Shown: positions 17,701-26,270 of the stretch, in pieces
Layout: the number at the start of each line of letters is the position of its first letter
Position numbering within the stretch: position 1 is the first letter of the stretch
Origin: Bradyrhizobium canariense
GTDB taxonomy: Bacteria > Pseudomonadota > Alphaproteobacteria > Rhizobiales > Xanthobacteraceae
NCBI RefSeq assembly: GCF_019402665.1
Contig: NZ_VSST01000029.1
Location: forward strand, 1 to 64,000
Length of the DNA stretch: 64,000 nucleotides
Reading direction: 5' to 3'
Notes under the pieces: generated by a model
Database searches by the model: none
Told to the model about the DNA's origin: nothing
Seen by the model: the letters and a program-made list of their open reading frames with translations, nothing else
Program-made: the position numbers and the translations under genes

Positions 17701-18003
17701 ATGGCATTTTCGACAAGGATTTTTCTGGTGACGGCCGTGCTCGGCGCGTTCGCTGCGCCCGCATTGGCGCAGACCGCTGCAACACCTTGGGAGCTCAAGC
17801 CTGACACCGGCTACGCCTATGACAAGGACGGCAAGACCTTCTCCTACAAGATGGGCACCAGCAATGCCGGCGAACTTCTGAAGGGCGCCAAGAAGGTGCC
17901 AAAGGGCACGCTGTTCTTCATCGGCCACAACGGCCAGCTCTACATGCGCAGCGGCCCGTATCTGGAAGGCGACGGCAAGTTCAAGTTCGGGTCGGATCAG
18001 TAG
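17701..18003 (+). CDS. Small secreted protein, unknown function
   Basis: The 100-residue product has a signal peptide (MAFSTRIFLVTAVLGAFAAPALAQ) and a mature 76-residue domain without cysteine, containing YDKDGKTFSYKMG and LFFIGHNGQLYM. GGGGAGG lies 10 bases upstream of the ATG. It is divergent from the Cys-rich secreted gene and convergent with the next one. No function can be named. Confidence 0.78.
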   Translation: MAFSTRIFLVTAVLGAFAAPALAQTAATPWELKPDTGYAYDKDGKTFSYKMGTSNAGELLKGAKKVPKGTLFFIGHNGQLYMRSGPYLEGDGKFKFGSDQ

Positions 18004-18041
18004 GGCGGGGATGGCGGGCGACGGCGCCACCACACACTCGG

Positions 18042-18145
18042 TGTCATCACCCGCGAAAGCGGGTGATCCAGTATTCCAGAGGCCGTCGTGATTGAATCGA
18101 GAGGCCGCGGCGTCCTGGATGCCCCGGTCAAGCCGGGGCATGACA
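18042..18145. repeat. Palindromic intergenic element, family G
   Basis: TGTCATCACCCGCGAAAGCGGG at the left and CCCCGGTCAAGCCGGGGCATGACA at the right form nested hairpins with inner ATCCAGTA... / ...TCCTGGAT arms. A related element is at 20592-20697. It lies between convergent genes. Confidence 0.8.
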
Positions 18146-18170
18146 GCGGAAGGTGTGGCAGGGCGAACGG

Positions 18171-19385
18171 CTAGAACGCCCCCGCCAGCTCGCGCGCGCC
18201 GGCGTTGTTGCTGTTGCTGTCCATCCTCGTATCCGTCACCGCCAGCAGCTTCGCCACCGTGTTGTGGCGGATCGCGACCGGGTTGCGCTCGTAGCCGCCG
18301 CGCTGGAAGAAGTTCGAGGTCGGCACCTGCTCGCGCATCGCCTGCGGCATCGTCACCATGTCGAGGCCGGTGCCGTCGCCGGTGAGGTTCATCATCTCGA
18401 GCTCGGCCGCGCTGAGCGGGCGGCTATAGCCCTTGGCGCGCGCAAACAGCACCGAGGTGAGCAGTTTGTGGGTCTGCAGCATCGGTCCGATGTCGATGTC
18501 GAGCACCATGGCATGCATGGCCCAGCCCTGCGCGGTGTTGCCGATCTTCTCGTGCTCCGACCAGGTGTCGGGCACCGATTTGGCATGTGCCACCATTTTC
18601 TTCAGAACGGCGAGCTTGTGCTCGAGCGACTGTCGCGCCGGGCCCGAGGTCCGCGCGACCCTGTCGGAGAGCGCACGGATGAATTCATGGCCTTGCTCGG
18701 CCAGCAGCTCGACGCTGTTGGTCGTCAGCAGCTGGTTGTAGCCCATCGCGGTCGAAATGGCGCGCTTGCCGCCATGCTCGATTCCCGCCTGCACGTCGTA
18801 ACTGCCGGTGCCGCCGGTCTCGAACGCATAGACCCGCACCGCCTGCTCGCGCGTCAGCCCCGAGGCCACCGCGTAGCGCGCATAGACGCGCTTGAATTCG
18901 ACTTCGCTGGAGGGTCGCTGCGGCGTGAACTGGTAGAGTTCCTGCGCCGCGCGCAGCAGATCGGCGGCCACGGGGATCGGCTTTCTCGTCGGCCGGTCCG
19001 GGGTTTCCTCTGGCTCCGGATTCACCGGCCGTTTCGGCCCGTTATAGAGCGGCGGATGCTCCAGCACGTAATCGTCGAGCGTGATCTGCTGCCCGCTGCG
19101 CCGCTTGGCGTTGCGACCTTTCCGCTTCTCGGAGATCTGACTCCAATATGCGCCGGCTTCCTCGTCGAACGCAGCACGCGCCGCCTGATATTCCTGCAGC
19201 TTGCGGCGATATTCGAGCACGGCCGGCGACGCGCCGCCTTGCGCGAAAAATTGCGACAACAGCTGGGCTTTGGCATTGCGGACGGCTGGCGGCAGCGCGT
19301 CGGATTCGCCCCCGCGCGCGGCAGGCGCGAGCAGGACGAGCGCGAGTGGAACCAGTCTCACGGCATTTCGAATCGATCGATGCAT
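18171..19385 (-). CDS. Secreted protein, possible lytic-transglycosylase-like domain
   Basis: The 404-residue protein has an N-terminal signal peptide (LVPLALVLLAPAARGG). An Arg/Lys-rich linker spans about 85-135. The segment AFETGGTGSYDVQAG (E189) followed by AISTAMGYNQLL resembles the catalytic Glu and GLMQ-like motifs of lysozyme-fold enzymes, but the match is partial and this is inference. The C-terminus ends in a low-complexity SNSNNAGARELAG tail. It is monocistronic with GAGGGCAGC before the ATG. It may be a peptidoglycan-active or structural periplasmic protein. Confidence 0.7.
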   Translation of the reverse strand: MHRSIRNAVRLVPLALVLLAPAARGGESDALPPAVRNAKAQLLSQFFAQGGASPAVLEYRRKLQEYQAARAAFDEEAGAYWSQISEKRKGRNAKRRSGQQITLDDYVLEHPPLYNGPKRPVNPEPEETPDRPTRKPIPVAADLLRAAQELYQFTPQRPSSEVEFKRVYARYAVASGLTREQAVRVYAFETGGTGSYDVQAGIEHGGKRAISTAMGYNQLLTTNSVELLAEQGHEFIRALSDRVARTSGPARQSLEHKLAVLKKMVAHAKSVPDTWSEHEKIGNTAQGWAMHAMVLDIDIGPMLQTHKLLTSVLFARAKGYSRPLSAAELEMMNLTGDGTGLDMVTMPQAMREQVPTSNFFQRGGYERNPVAIRHNTVAKLLAVTDTRMDSNSNNAGARELAGAF

Positions 19386-19455
19386 GCTGCCCTCTTAGCA
19401 GGCATCCGGTAACTGTCACGTTAACGCGCCGTTTACCTCGTTTTCGCCCCTCGCG

Positions 19456-20082
19456 TCATTTCCAGGCGAATACCGGCTGTTCCAGCTCGGTGACGCGGGT
19501 GTGCCGTCCTGCCAGCACTTCGCGGAACTGGTAGATCAACGCCGCCGTCGGTGCGTGGATCAAGCTCGACTGATGATGGAAGCGGATCACACGGCGCGTG
19601 CTCTCGGGGATCCCGACGAAATCAAACGCATCTTCGCGCTCGATCGTCGCAAGCGCGATGCGATGGACGGAGGCGACCTCGTCGGGGTTTGGTTTGATCG
19701 CGGCACTGTCGGCGGCCCAGACCACGACCGGCGTGATCAGATAGCCGGAGCGGGTCGGATAATCATCGAGCGTCCCGAGCACCTCCGCGCCGGTGAGCTG
19801 GAGGCCGAGCTCCTCGTCGAGCTCGCGTAGCGCCGCCTCGACCGGCGTCTCGCCGGCATCGCAGCGTCCACCGGGCAAGGCCCATTGACCGCGATGGGCG
19901 CGCAAATGAGATGCGCGCAGCGTGAGCAGCAACGCTGTGTCATCGCTCTCGCTGGCCGCAGTCAGCGCAACTGCCACCGCGGCGCGCTTCAACGCCGCCG
20001 GCGCCTCGTCCTCCGGCAGCCGCGTGAAGGCCGCGCAGGCGGCCGCGATATTCCGCCGTGTGGCATCGTCGAACGATCTCAT
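19456..20082 (-). CDS. Nudix hydrolase (CoA pyrophosphatase-like)
   Basis: This 208-residue protein contains a complete Nudix box: G-x5-E-x7-REL-x-EELGL around residues 73-95 (GRCDAGET...REL DEELGL). The preceding ALPGG matches the CoA-pyrophosphatase branch, as does the overall length. It hydrolyses a nucleoside-diphosphate-linked substrate, probably CoA derivatives, in the cytosol. It diverges from the thioesterase gene. Substrate assignment is inferred from the branch only. Confidence 0.88.
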   Translation of the reverse strand: MRSFDDATRRNIAAACAAFTRLPEDEAPAALKRAAVAVALTAASESDDTALLLTLRASHLRAHRGQWALPGGRCDAGETPVEAALRELDEELGLQLTGAEVLGTLDDYPTRSGYLITPVVVWAADSAAIKPNPDEVASVHRIALATIEREDAFDFVGIPESTRRVIRFHHQSSLIHAPTAALIYQFREVLAGRHTRVTELEQPVFAWK

Positions 20083-20152
20083 GATGCTTGACTACACCAC
20101 GTCCGGCCCCGATGAAATGAGATCGCACGACCCGCTCAGGAATGGACGAGAC

Positions 20153-20578
20153 ATGACCAACAGAGCCGCCGCACGGCTGAAATCAGACGGCTGGACCATC
20201 CTGGAGACCACGGGCTTCATGCATCTGATCGGCCCATTGTGGGAGCGCAAGGTCGACGGCCAACACGAATTCGCACTTGCGACCGAGGACAAGCACCACA
20301 ACCGCCGCGGCATGGTCCAGGGCGGCGTGATGATGACGTTCGCGGACCGTACCTGCGGCATGACCGCCCGCTACGTCTCCGGCAAGGAGTTCATGGCGAC
20401 GGTGCAGCTCGACACCCATTTCGTCGAAGCCGGCCAGATCGGCGACATCCTGATCTCCCGCCCGCGCGTGGTGCGCTCGACGCGCAGCCTGATCTTCATG
20501 AGCACCGAGGTCAGCGTGGACGGCCGCTGCGTGGTGATGGCCAATGGTGTGTTCAAGATTTTGAAGGGGCCGGGGTAA
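20153..20578 (+). CDS. PaaI-family hotdog thioesterase
   Basis: The 141-residue protein has the hotdog-fold signature HHNRRGMVQGGVMMTFADRTCGM, in which the helix carries the catalytic Asp region, followed by TVQLDTHFVEAGQIGD. It should hydrolyse acyl-CoA thioesters. ATG 20153 gives a normal PaaI length; several in-frame upstream ATGs would overlap the Nudix promoter region and coding sequence on the other strand. The substrate is unknown. Confidence 0.85.
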   Translation: MTNRAAARLKSDGWTILETTGFMHLIGPLWERKVDGQHEFALATEDKHHNRRGMVQGGVMMTFADRTCGMTARYVSGKEFMATVQLDTHFVEAGQIGDILISRPRVVRSTRSLIFMSTEVSVDGRCVVMANGVFKILKGPG

Positions 20579-20591
20579 CTCCACACCCAAC

Positions 20592-20697
20592 GCTGTCATT
20601 CCCCGCGAAGGCGGGGAATCCAGTACGCCGAGGCTTCTCCGGTCATCACTGTCCTCTCGGCGTACTGGATCGCCCGGTCAAGCCGGGCGATGACAGC
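20592..20697. repeat. Palindromic intergenic element, family G
   Basis: Outer arms GCTGTCATTCCCCGCG... and ...GCGATGACAGC, with inner TCCAGTACGCCGA / TCGGCGTACTGGA, form a long cruciform-like structure. It resembles 18042-18145. It directly precedes another element (20728-20808); together they fill the 279-base gap. Confidence 0.85.
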
Positions 20698-20727
20698 TGA
20701 GAGCGTAGCAAGCTGCTCCCCCAACCT

Positions 20728-20808
20728 CGTCATTGCGAGCGCAGCGAAGCAATCCAGAATCTTTCCGCAGACGCATCTCTGGATTGCCTAGCTGCGCTCG
20801 CAATGACG
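20728..20808. repeat. Palindromic intergenic element, family H
   Basis: CGTCATTGCGAGCGCAGC and GCTGCGCTCGCAATGACG are perfect inverted ends, with inner AATCCAGA / TCTGGATT. The second copy is at 44468-44554 and shares the internal AAGCAATCCAGAATCTTTCC. Confidence 0.88.
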
Positions 20809-20857
20809 GAGTGAGACGGCTATGCTGGCGTGTCAACAAGCGTTGAGGAAACAGCCC

Positions 20858-21868
20858 ATGCAATATCGCCAACTCGGCCGCAGCGGCATCAAAGTGTCGC
20901 CGATCTGCTTGGGCACGATGATGTTCGGCGGGCCGACCGATGAAGCCACCTCAAAGCGGATCATCGCGAAGGCGCACGAGGCCGGGATCAATTTCATCGA
21001 CACCGCGGATGCCTATTCGAAGGGTGCATCCGAAGAGGTCGTGGGACGCGCGATCGGCAACAACCGTCACGCCTGGGTGCTCGCGACGAAACTCGCCAAT
21101 CCCATGGGCGACGATCCCAACCGTGTCGGCCTGTCGCGACGCTGGGTATTGCAGGCGGCGGATGAGAGCCTCAAGCGGCTCGGCACCGATCACATCGACA
21201 TCTATTATCTGCACAAGGAAGACCATGCGACGCCGCTCGAAGAGACGGTGCGCGCGATGGGCGATTTGATCCGCGCCGGCAAAGTGCGCTATTTCGGCGT
21301 CTCGAACTACCGCGCCTGGCGCGTCGCCGAAATCTGCAACATCTGCGACCGGCTCGGCATCGACCGGCCCGCGGTGAGCCAGCCCTATTACAACGCCATG
21401 AACCGCATGCCCGAAGTCGAGCACTTCCCGGCCTGCTCCTATTACGGCCTCGGCATCGTGCCCTACAGCCCGCTGGCGCGCGGCGTGCTGACCGGCAAAT
21501 ACAAGCCCGACGCGGCTCCCGACAAGGAGACGCGCGCAGGCCGCAACGACACGCGCATGATGCAGACCGAATGGCGGCCGGAATCGCTTCAGCTGGCGCA
21601 GGAGATCAAGGCCCACGCTGAGAAAAAGGGCATCACCGCAGGCCAGTTCGCGGTCGCCTGGGTGCTGAACTCCGCCTTTGTCTCCTCGATCGTTGCCGGG
21701 CCGCGCACCGAGGAGCAATGGGACGGCTACACCGGCGCGCTCGACTATCGCTTCACTGCGGAAGACGAGGCGCTGATCGACAGGCTCGTCGTGCCGGGGC
21801 ATCCCTCGACGCCGGGCTACAACGACCCGGCCTATCCGATTGAAGGACGTCGCGCGCGGACGGCTTGA
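20858..21868 (+). CDS. Aldo/keto reductase
   Basis: This 336-residue AKR has the N-terminal MQYRQLGRSGIKVSPICLGTMMFGG. The catalytic Tyr/Asp region is FIDTADAYSKGASEEVVG, the Lys is in VLATKLAN and the His in IYYLHKED, and NADPH-binding segments follow (YFGVSNYRAW, YSPLARGVLTGKY). It reduces carbonyl compounds with NADPH; the substrate is not evident. GAGGAAA sits 6-7 bases before the ATG. The next gene begins 13 bases after its stop, so the two are probably an operon. Confidence 0.9.
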   Translation: MQYRQLGRSGIKVSPICLGTMMFGGPTDEATSKRIIAKAHEAGINFIDTADAYSKGASEEVVGRAIGNNRHAWVLATKLANPMGDDPNRVGLSRRWVLQAADESLKRLGTDHIDIYYLHKEDHATPLEETVRAMGDLIRAGKVRYFGVSNYRAWRVAEICNICDRLGIDRPAVSQPYYNAMNRMPEVEHFPACSYYGLGIVPYSPLARGVLTGKYKPDAAPDKETRAGRNDTRMMQTEWRPESLQLAQEIKAHAEKKGITAGQFAVAWVLNSAFVSSIVAGPRTEEQWDGYTGALDYRFTAEDEALIDRLVVPGHPSTPGYNDPAYPIEGRRARTA

Positions 21869-21881
21869 GCCGGAGACAGGA

Positions 21882-23195
21882 ATGGCCCTCGAAGATCGCT
21901 ACGGCCTGCCGCTCTCTACCTCTTCGCCCGAGGCGGCATCCGCTTATCGTGAGGGCGTCGACCTCATGCTCGCGGGCTGGACCGGTACGGCGGAAACGCT
22001 GGAGCGCGCGATTGCGGCCGATCCGGATTTTGCGATGGCCCATATCGCCCGCGGCCGCCTGCATGGCTTCTATCAGCAAGGCGATCTGGCACGGCAGAAG
22101 GCGGCACTCGCGCGTGAGCTCGTGGCGACACGCGGCACGGAACGCGAGCGTTCGCATGTCGAGACGCTGGCGCTCGCAATCGAGGGCCGGCTGCCCGAGG
22201 CGATCGCGGCGACGATGAAGCACGTCGAGGCGTGGCCGCGCGATGCATTGGTGCTGTCGCTGCCGCTCGGCGCCTTCGGCCTGTTCGCATTCTCCGGCAT
22301 GGCCGATCACGACCGCGCGCGGCAGGAGCTGTGCGAGCGCGTGGCGCATCACTATGGCGAGGATTGGTGGTTCCTCACCATGTACGGCTGGGCGATGACC
22401 GAGAACGGCAATGTCGGTCGCGGTCGCGGTATCACCGAGCGCGGCTTCGACCTGCGCCGGCAGAATGCCCACGCCGCGCACGCCGTGCTGCATGCGATGT
22501 TCGAGGACGGTTCGATCGAGGCGGCCGACCGACTCGTCGACGACTGGATACCCTCTTACGACCGGGCTGGAATTTTGCACGGCCACATCCGTTGGCATCA
22601 GGCGCTCGGCGCGCTGGAGCATGGCGATGCCGCGCGGGCGCTCGCGATCTATGCCGACGTGCTGCAGCCGCAGGCGACGCAGGCGCCGCCGCTCAACGTC
22701 GTCACCGACGCCGCGTCCCTGCTCTGGCGCCTGTCGGCTTACGGCCACGCCGTGCCGAAAGCGCTCTGGGTCGAAGCCGATGCCACCGCGCAAAAGCTGT
22801 TTCCGAAATCGAGCCTGCCCTTCGCCGACATCCACATGGCGCTGTTCGCGGCTGCGACGCAAAATCGCGAGGCGCTCGCCATACGTCTTGCCGCGATCGA
22901 GCAGCGGCTCGCCGATGGCAAGCTTCCGGCCGGTCCCGTGGTGCCCGCGGTCTGCCGTGCGCTGGCAGCCTTTGCGGAAGAGGATTACGCGGCATGCGTG
23001 CAAATGCTCGCGCCGGTCCTCGGCGAGGTCGTGCGCGTCGGCGGCAGCCATGCCCAGCGCGAGTTGATCGAGGACACTTTTGTCGTTGCCCTCACGCGCA
23101 GCGGCGACCTGCCGCGCGCCCGCGCGCTGCTCGACGCGCGCCTGCACCGCCGTCCCTCCCTGCGCGATACGCGCTGGCAGGCGGCAATGGGGTAG
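21882..23195 (+). CDS. TPR-repeat protein (TTC38-like)
   Basis: The 437-residue cytoplasmic protein resembles the tetratricopeptide-repeat-38 family: AYREGVDLMLAGWTGTAETLERAIAADPDFAMAHIARG, GEDWWFLTMYGWAMTENG and HAVLHAMFEDG. There is no signal peptide or membrane segment. GGAGACAGG precedes ATG 21882, 13 bases after the aldo/keto reductase stop, indicating co-transcription. A biochemical role for this family is not established. Confidence 0.85.
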   Translation: MALEDRYGLPLSTSSPEAASAYREGVDLMLAGWTGTAETLERAIAADPDFAMAHIARGRLHGFYQQGDLARQKAALARELVATRGTERERSHVETLALAIEGRLPEAIAATMKHVEAWPRDALVLSLPLGAFGLFAFSGMADHDRARQELCERVAHHYGEDWWFLTMYGWAMTENGNVGRGRGITERGFDLRRQNAHAAHAVLHAMFEDGSIEAADRLVDDWIPSYDRAGILHGHIRWHQALGALEHGDAARALAIYADVLQPQATQAPPLNVVTDAASLLWRLSAYGHAVPKALWVEADATAQKLFPKSSLPFADIHMALFAAATQNREALAIRLAAIEQRLADGKLPAGPVVPAVCRALAAFAEEDYAACVQMLAPVLGEVVRVGGSHAQRELIEDTFVVALTRSGDLPRARALLDARLHRRPSLRDTRWQAAMG

Positions 23196-23205
23196 CTCCG
23201 CCACG

Positions 23206-23240
23206 AAAAAAACACCGGCCGGGCGGCAAGTGCCGGCCGG
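23206..23240 (-). terminator. Minus-strand rho-independent terminator with no assigned gene
   Basis: Read on the minus strand, CCGGCCGG (23233-23240) pairs with CCGGCCGG (23215-23222) around a 10-base loop and is followed by TGTTTTTTT. This is a textbook terminator, but both neighbouring genes are on the plus strand. On the plus strand the A-run precedes the stem, so it cannot serve the TPR gene in the usual way. Confidence 0.6.
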
Positions 23241-23391
23241 GAATGGTTGGGCGATACGGGCGAATCGCCGTTGGGGTGGCGCGGTGGTATTTCAGACGAA
23301 TCCGGTAGAACAAACGGGATCGCAACCAATTTGCGGTTCGCTGGTTATCGGACGGAACTTTTCCGTGGTTCCCTGGCATGTGAGCCTCCCG

Positions 23392-23967
23392 ATGCGCCTC
23401 TGCCGACCAGTCCTCACCGCCGCCCTTATCAGCCTGGCAAGCCCTTGTTTTGCCGAGTCTTCCTTGTCGATTCCCGTCAACAACCCTCCGGCCGCAAACG
23501 CTTACGTCGACCTGCTGGCGCTGATGTCCGGCCACTGCAAGACGTTGAAGGTCGCCGGGCGCACCTTCGCCTGCAAGACGGTGGCCTACGCCCATGGTGA
23601 CAAGGGCCGGGTCAATTTCGCGGTCGCGGTCGACGATCCCGCCGATCACAATCACGTCGTGTCGTTCTCCGGCGAGAACGGCAAGCGCGCCGACGACAAT
23701 TCCTACGAGCTGCCGATCGATCGCATGCTGCTCAACTCCAAGGACCGCCCCAAGGTCGACGGGTTGCCAGTGCCGGCCGAGCAGACCTCCACCGGCCTCT
23801 GCCGCCAGACCGGCAATTTCGCCGCCAAGAAGGTGACTGATGTCACCTGCTCCGCCACCGACAGCGAGGGCCGCCGCTACGAACTGCTGTTCGTTTCCGA
23901 CGGCACGCCCGTGAGCGTGCGTCGTATCAGGCAGTCGGCGCCATCGATCCAGGATCCGTTCAAATAA
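23392..23967 (+). CDS. Secreted protein, unknown function
   Basis: This 191-residue protein has a short signal peptide (RPVLTAALISLASPCFAESS). The mature domain has cysteines in GHCKTLKV, FACKTVAYAHG, GLCRQTGN and VTCSATD, and YELLFVSDGTPVSVRRIRQS near the end, suggesting a compact disulfide-bonded periplasmic fold. The start is ATG 23392; GTG 23380 would add four residues. No family is recognised. Confidence 0.72.
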   Translation: MRLCRPVLTAALISLASPCFAESSLSIPVNNPPAANAYVDLLALMSGHCKTLKVAGRTFACKTVAYAHGDKGRVNFAVAVDDPADHNHVVSFSGENGKRADDNSYELPIDRMLLNSKDRPKVDGLPVPAEQTSTGLCRQTGNFAAKKVTDVTCSATDSEGRRYELLFVSDGTPVSVRRIRQSAPSIQDPFK

Positions 23968-23976
23968 CTCGACCCG

Positions 23977-25534
23977 TCACGTGAACGCCTTTTCCAGCGT
24001 TGCGAAGATCACTGCGAGCGATTTGTCGTGCCGCGTCACCGGCGGCACCGGGCGATCGATCTTCATCAGCTGATAGACCGCCGTCTGCGCCGCGCGCACC
24101 GAATATTCGACGGTGAACACGACGTCATCGGGGATTTCGACGAACTGGCTGACAGGCGAGATTGACGGAATTCCTGGGCACCGGCAGCGGCCGGTCGGTC
24201 GCGCTGCGCGGCATGAACATGCTGGTGATGTAGGGCATGCGGCAGGGAACGCAGATCGCATCCTCGAAGACGCCAAGGTCGAAATTCAGATGGCCGCAAA
24301 GCTCCTTCAGGATGTCAGCGCCGCTGCAATCGGACATCGGTTTGGCCACGAAATTGCCGACGCGGTCGGGATGCAGCGCATAGCCCCAGAACACCTGCAC
24401 GTTCTTCGGCTGTCCGGCGAAATGCGGCTGGTGATACAGCACCACCGACATCAGCCAGTTGGAGTCCCTGAACGTGACGAGGCCGCCGGTGCCCGCCTTG
24501 TTGCCGGAGAACGCCTCCATCTTGTCGAAGAAGCGCGGATCGCGGCAGGTGACCGTGAATGACAGCCAATAGGATTCCGGGATCGACGCGTTGAACGCGG
24601 ACGGCTTGCCAAATTCGGGACGTCCCTCCGCGATTCGTTCCCACAGCGCCCAACCCCGGCTGTCGGACTTGGTCAGGCACGGAGCCGGCTCGGTCATCGA
24701 ACCCAGGCTCGAGGCGTCCGTCATCGAGCCGTTCTGAAAGAACACCAGGTCGCCGTCCTCGAGCTGGACATTGGCGATGCGGCCGTCGCGGTCGAGTACG
24801 AGCTGGCGCACCCGCAAGCGTCCGTCCTCGCTCTCGATCGCCATGTCGGTGACGGCGGTCCCGCGCACGAACTGCACGCCCTGGCCCTTGAGCCAAGCGG
24901 CAAGCGGCCGCACGATCGCGTCATACTGGTTGTAGACGGTGCGCTTGACGCCGGCGAGCGTCTCGATGCGCGGGAATTCGTTCATGAAGCGATGCAGATA
25001 GCGCTTCAGCTCGACCGCGCTGTGCCAGGGCTGAAAGGCGAAAGTGGTCTGCCACATGTACCAGAAATTGGATTCGAAGAATTTGGGCGACAGCCAGTCG
25101 GTGATGCGGCTGTTGCCGAGCGTCTCCTCCGACGCCTCCGTGAGCCGCAGCAGCTCGAGCCGGTCGCGCGCGGAAAATCCCATATGCGAGACGTCGAGCT
25201 TGAAGCGGTTGCGATCGACCAACCTCGCCTGCGAATGCGCCGGGTTCTCGGTGTTGAACGCGACGGTTTCCTCGCGCACGCTGAGGCCGGGATGTTCGAG
25301 CGAGGGAATGCTCGACAGCAGGTCCCAGGTGCATTCGTAGTGATCGGTCGTGAGCATGCGTCCGCCGCGCAGCGAATAAGCGCCGTTCGCGAGCAGCGCG
25401 CCGTCGAGGCTGCCGCCGACCAGCGGCTGCGCCTCGTAGATCACGATGTCCCGCCCCGGCAGCTGCGCGTCACGAACCAGGAACGCCGCGCCCGCGAGCG
25501 ATCCAATGCCGCCACCGATGAAATACGCCTTCAT
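23977..25534 (-). pseudogene. ohyA: Oleate hydratase gene with a frameshift
   Basis: The reading frame from ATG 25534 encodes an FAD-dependent oleate hydratase (myosin-cross-reactive antigen family), with N-terminal FAD loop YFIGGGIGSLAGAAFL, then SLRGGRMLTTDHYECTWDLLSSIPSLE and MPYITSMFMPR. After NSVNLA the frame shifts at about 24154 and reaches a stop at 24125. The rest of the family C-terminus (VSQFVEIPDDVVFTVEYSVRAAQTAVYQL...PPVTRHDKSLAVIFATLEKAF) continues in another frame to 23977. One base sits where three are needed, so two bases are missing (or one is extra). The intact enzyme would add water to unsaturated fatty acids. Sequencing error is possible. Confidence 0.85.
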
Positions 25535-25550
25535 GTCTTGCCTCGATCTG

Positions 25551-25562
25551 CAATTCGAATTG
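25551..25562. promoter_or_regulatory. 12-bp palindrome upstream of ohyA
   Basis: CAATTCGAATTG is a perfect palindrome ending 17 bases upstream of the ohyA start. Further up, TTGCG-CTGG-ATCAA (25599-25612) is half of an FNR/FixK-type box. Either could be an operator; neither is proven. The rest of 25613-25838 shows no gene. Confidence 0.3.
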
Positions 25563-25838
25563 TCGCGGCGACATTGCATGGGGAGACACTGGCCGGAGTT
25601 GCGCTGGATCAAGCGCAACGCGCATGAGGATCACGTTGAGTTGAGCGATTGACTGATCAGCGCCCGGCATGGCGGCCTTTCGCGACTCTCCACCGATGAC
25701 GTGATTGCGTCATTCGCGGCAGAGTGATGGCAGAGTTGCGATCGACGCCCGCGATGCGACAATAAATCTCACGAGACGCACGCAGCCGCGCAAATCGAAC
25801 GCCAATGAAACTGCGTCGTTTCGACGCCCGCACTGACC

Positions 25839-25863
25839 GGAACGCGCCGGATGACCACGTGTT
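25839..25863 (+). promoter_or_regulatory. Possible EcfG-type promoter of the His-rich gene
   Basis: GGAAC (25839-25843) is followed 16 bases later by TGTT (25860-25863), close to the general-stress EcfG pattern GGAAC-N16/17-CGTT. It lies 30 bases before the ATG. The -10 half has one mismatch. Confidence 0.3.
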
Positions 25864-25892
25864 GTCACACGACATTCAACTGGAGTAATGAC

Positions 25893-26213
25893 ATGAAGTA
25901 TCTCATTGTCGCGATAGCCGTCGGTGCTGCGGCGCTTGCAGGCGGATCCGCGGCGAACGCGGCCAACAATTCAAGCGCGAAACACAACGCGCCAGCCGGC
26001 CAGTCGACCGATATCAGCGCGCAGCACAGGCACCACCATCACGGCTATCGCCATCACTGGCGTCCTCACCACCATCACGGATTTCATCGTCCGCACTACC
26101 GGAGCTACGGCTATTACCCGCGGCACCACGGCTATTACGGCGGCGGACCGTACGGATATTACGGCGGCGGCGGTCCCAGCGTGACGTTCGGCTTCGGCGG
26201 CAGCCGCTGGTAA
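25893..26213 (+). CDS. Small histidine-rich secreted protein
   Basis: The 106-residue product has a signal peptide (MKYLIVAIAVGAAALAGGSAANAA). The mature part has dense histidine clusters (HRHHHHGYRHHWRPHHHHGF), followed by a Tyr/Gly-rich tail (YYGGGPYGYYGGGG). Such composition suits periplasmic metal (Ni, Zn, Cu) buffering, which is inference. TGGAG is 8 bases before the ATG. A terminator follows at 26233. Composition makes homology weak, but the signal peptide, RBS and terminator support a real gene. Confidence 0.85.
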   Translation: MKYLIVAIAVGAAALAGGSAANAANNSSAKHNAPAGQSTDISAQHRHHHHGYRHHWRPHHHHGFHRPHYRSYGYYPRHHGYYGGGPYGYYGGGGPSVTFGFGGSRW

Positions 26214-26232
26214 GACGGTCGCTGGTAAGACG

Positions 26233-26260
26233 AAGGCCCGCGGGATGCGGGCCTTTTTCT
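26233..26260 (+). terminator. Rho-independent terminator of the His-rich gene
   Basis: AAGGCCCGC (26233-26241) pairs with GCGGGCCTT (26247-26255) around a GGGAT loop, followed by TTTCTT. It separates this gene from the convergent amine oxidase. Confidence 0.88.
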
Positions 26261-26270
26261 TGACTGTCAG

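Noticed and set aside
23092..23655. 187-residue minus-strand frame over the orphan terminator
   Set aside because: Runs through the terminator stem and antisense to two supported genes; composition is Arg/Pro-rich.
25657..25875. 72-residue minus-strand frame upstream of the His-rich gene
   Set aside because: No RBS, Arg/Ser-rich, and lies over the likely promoter.
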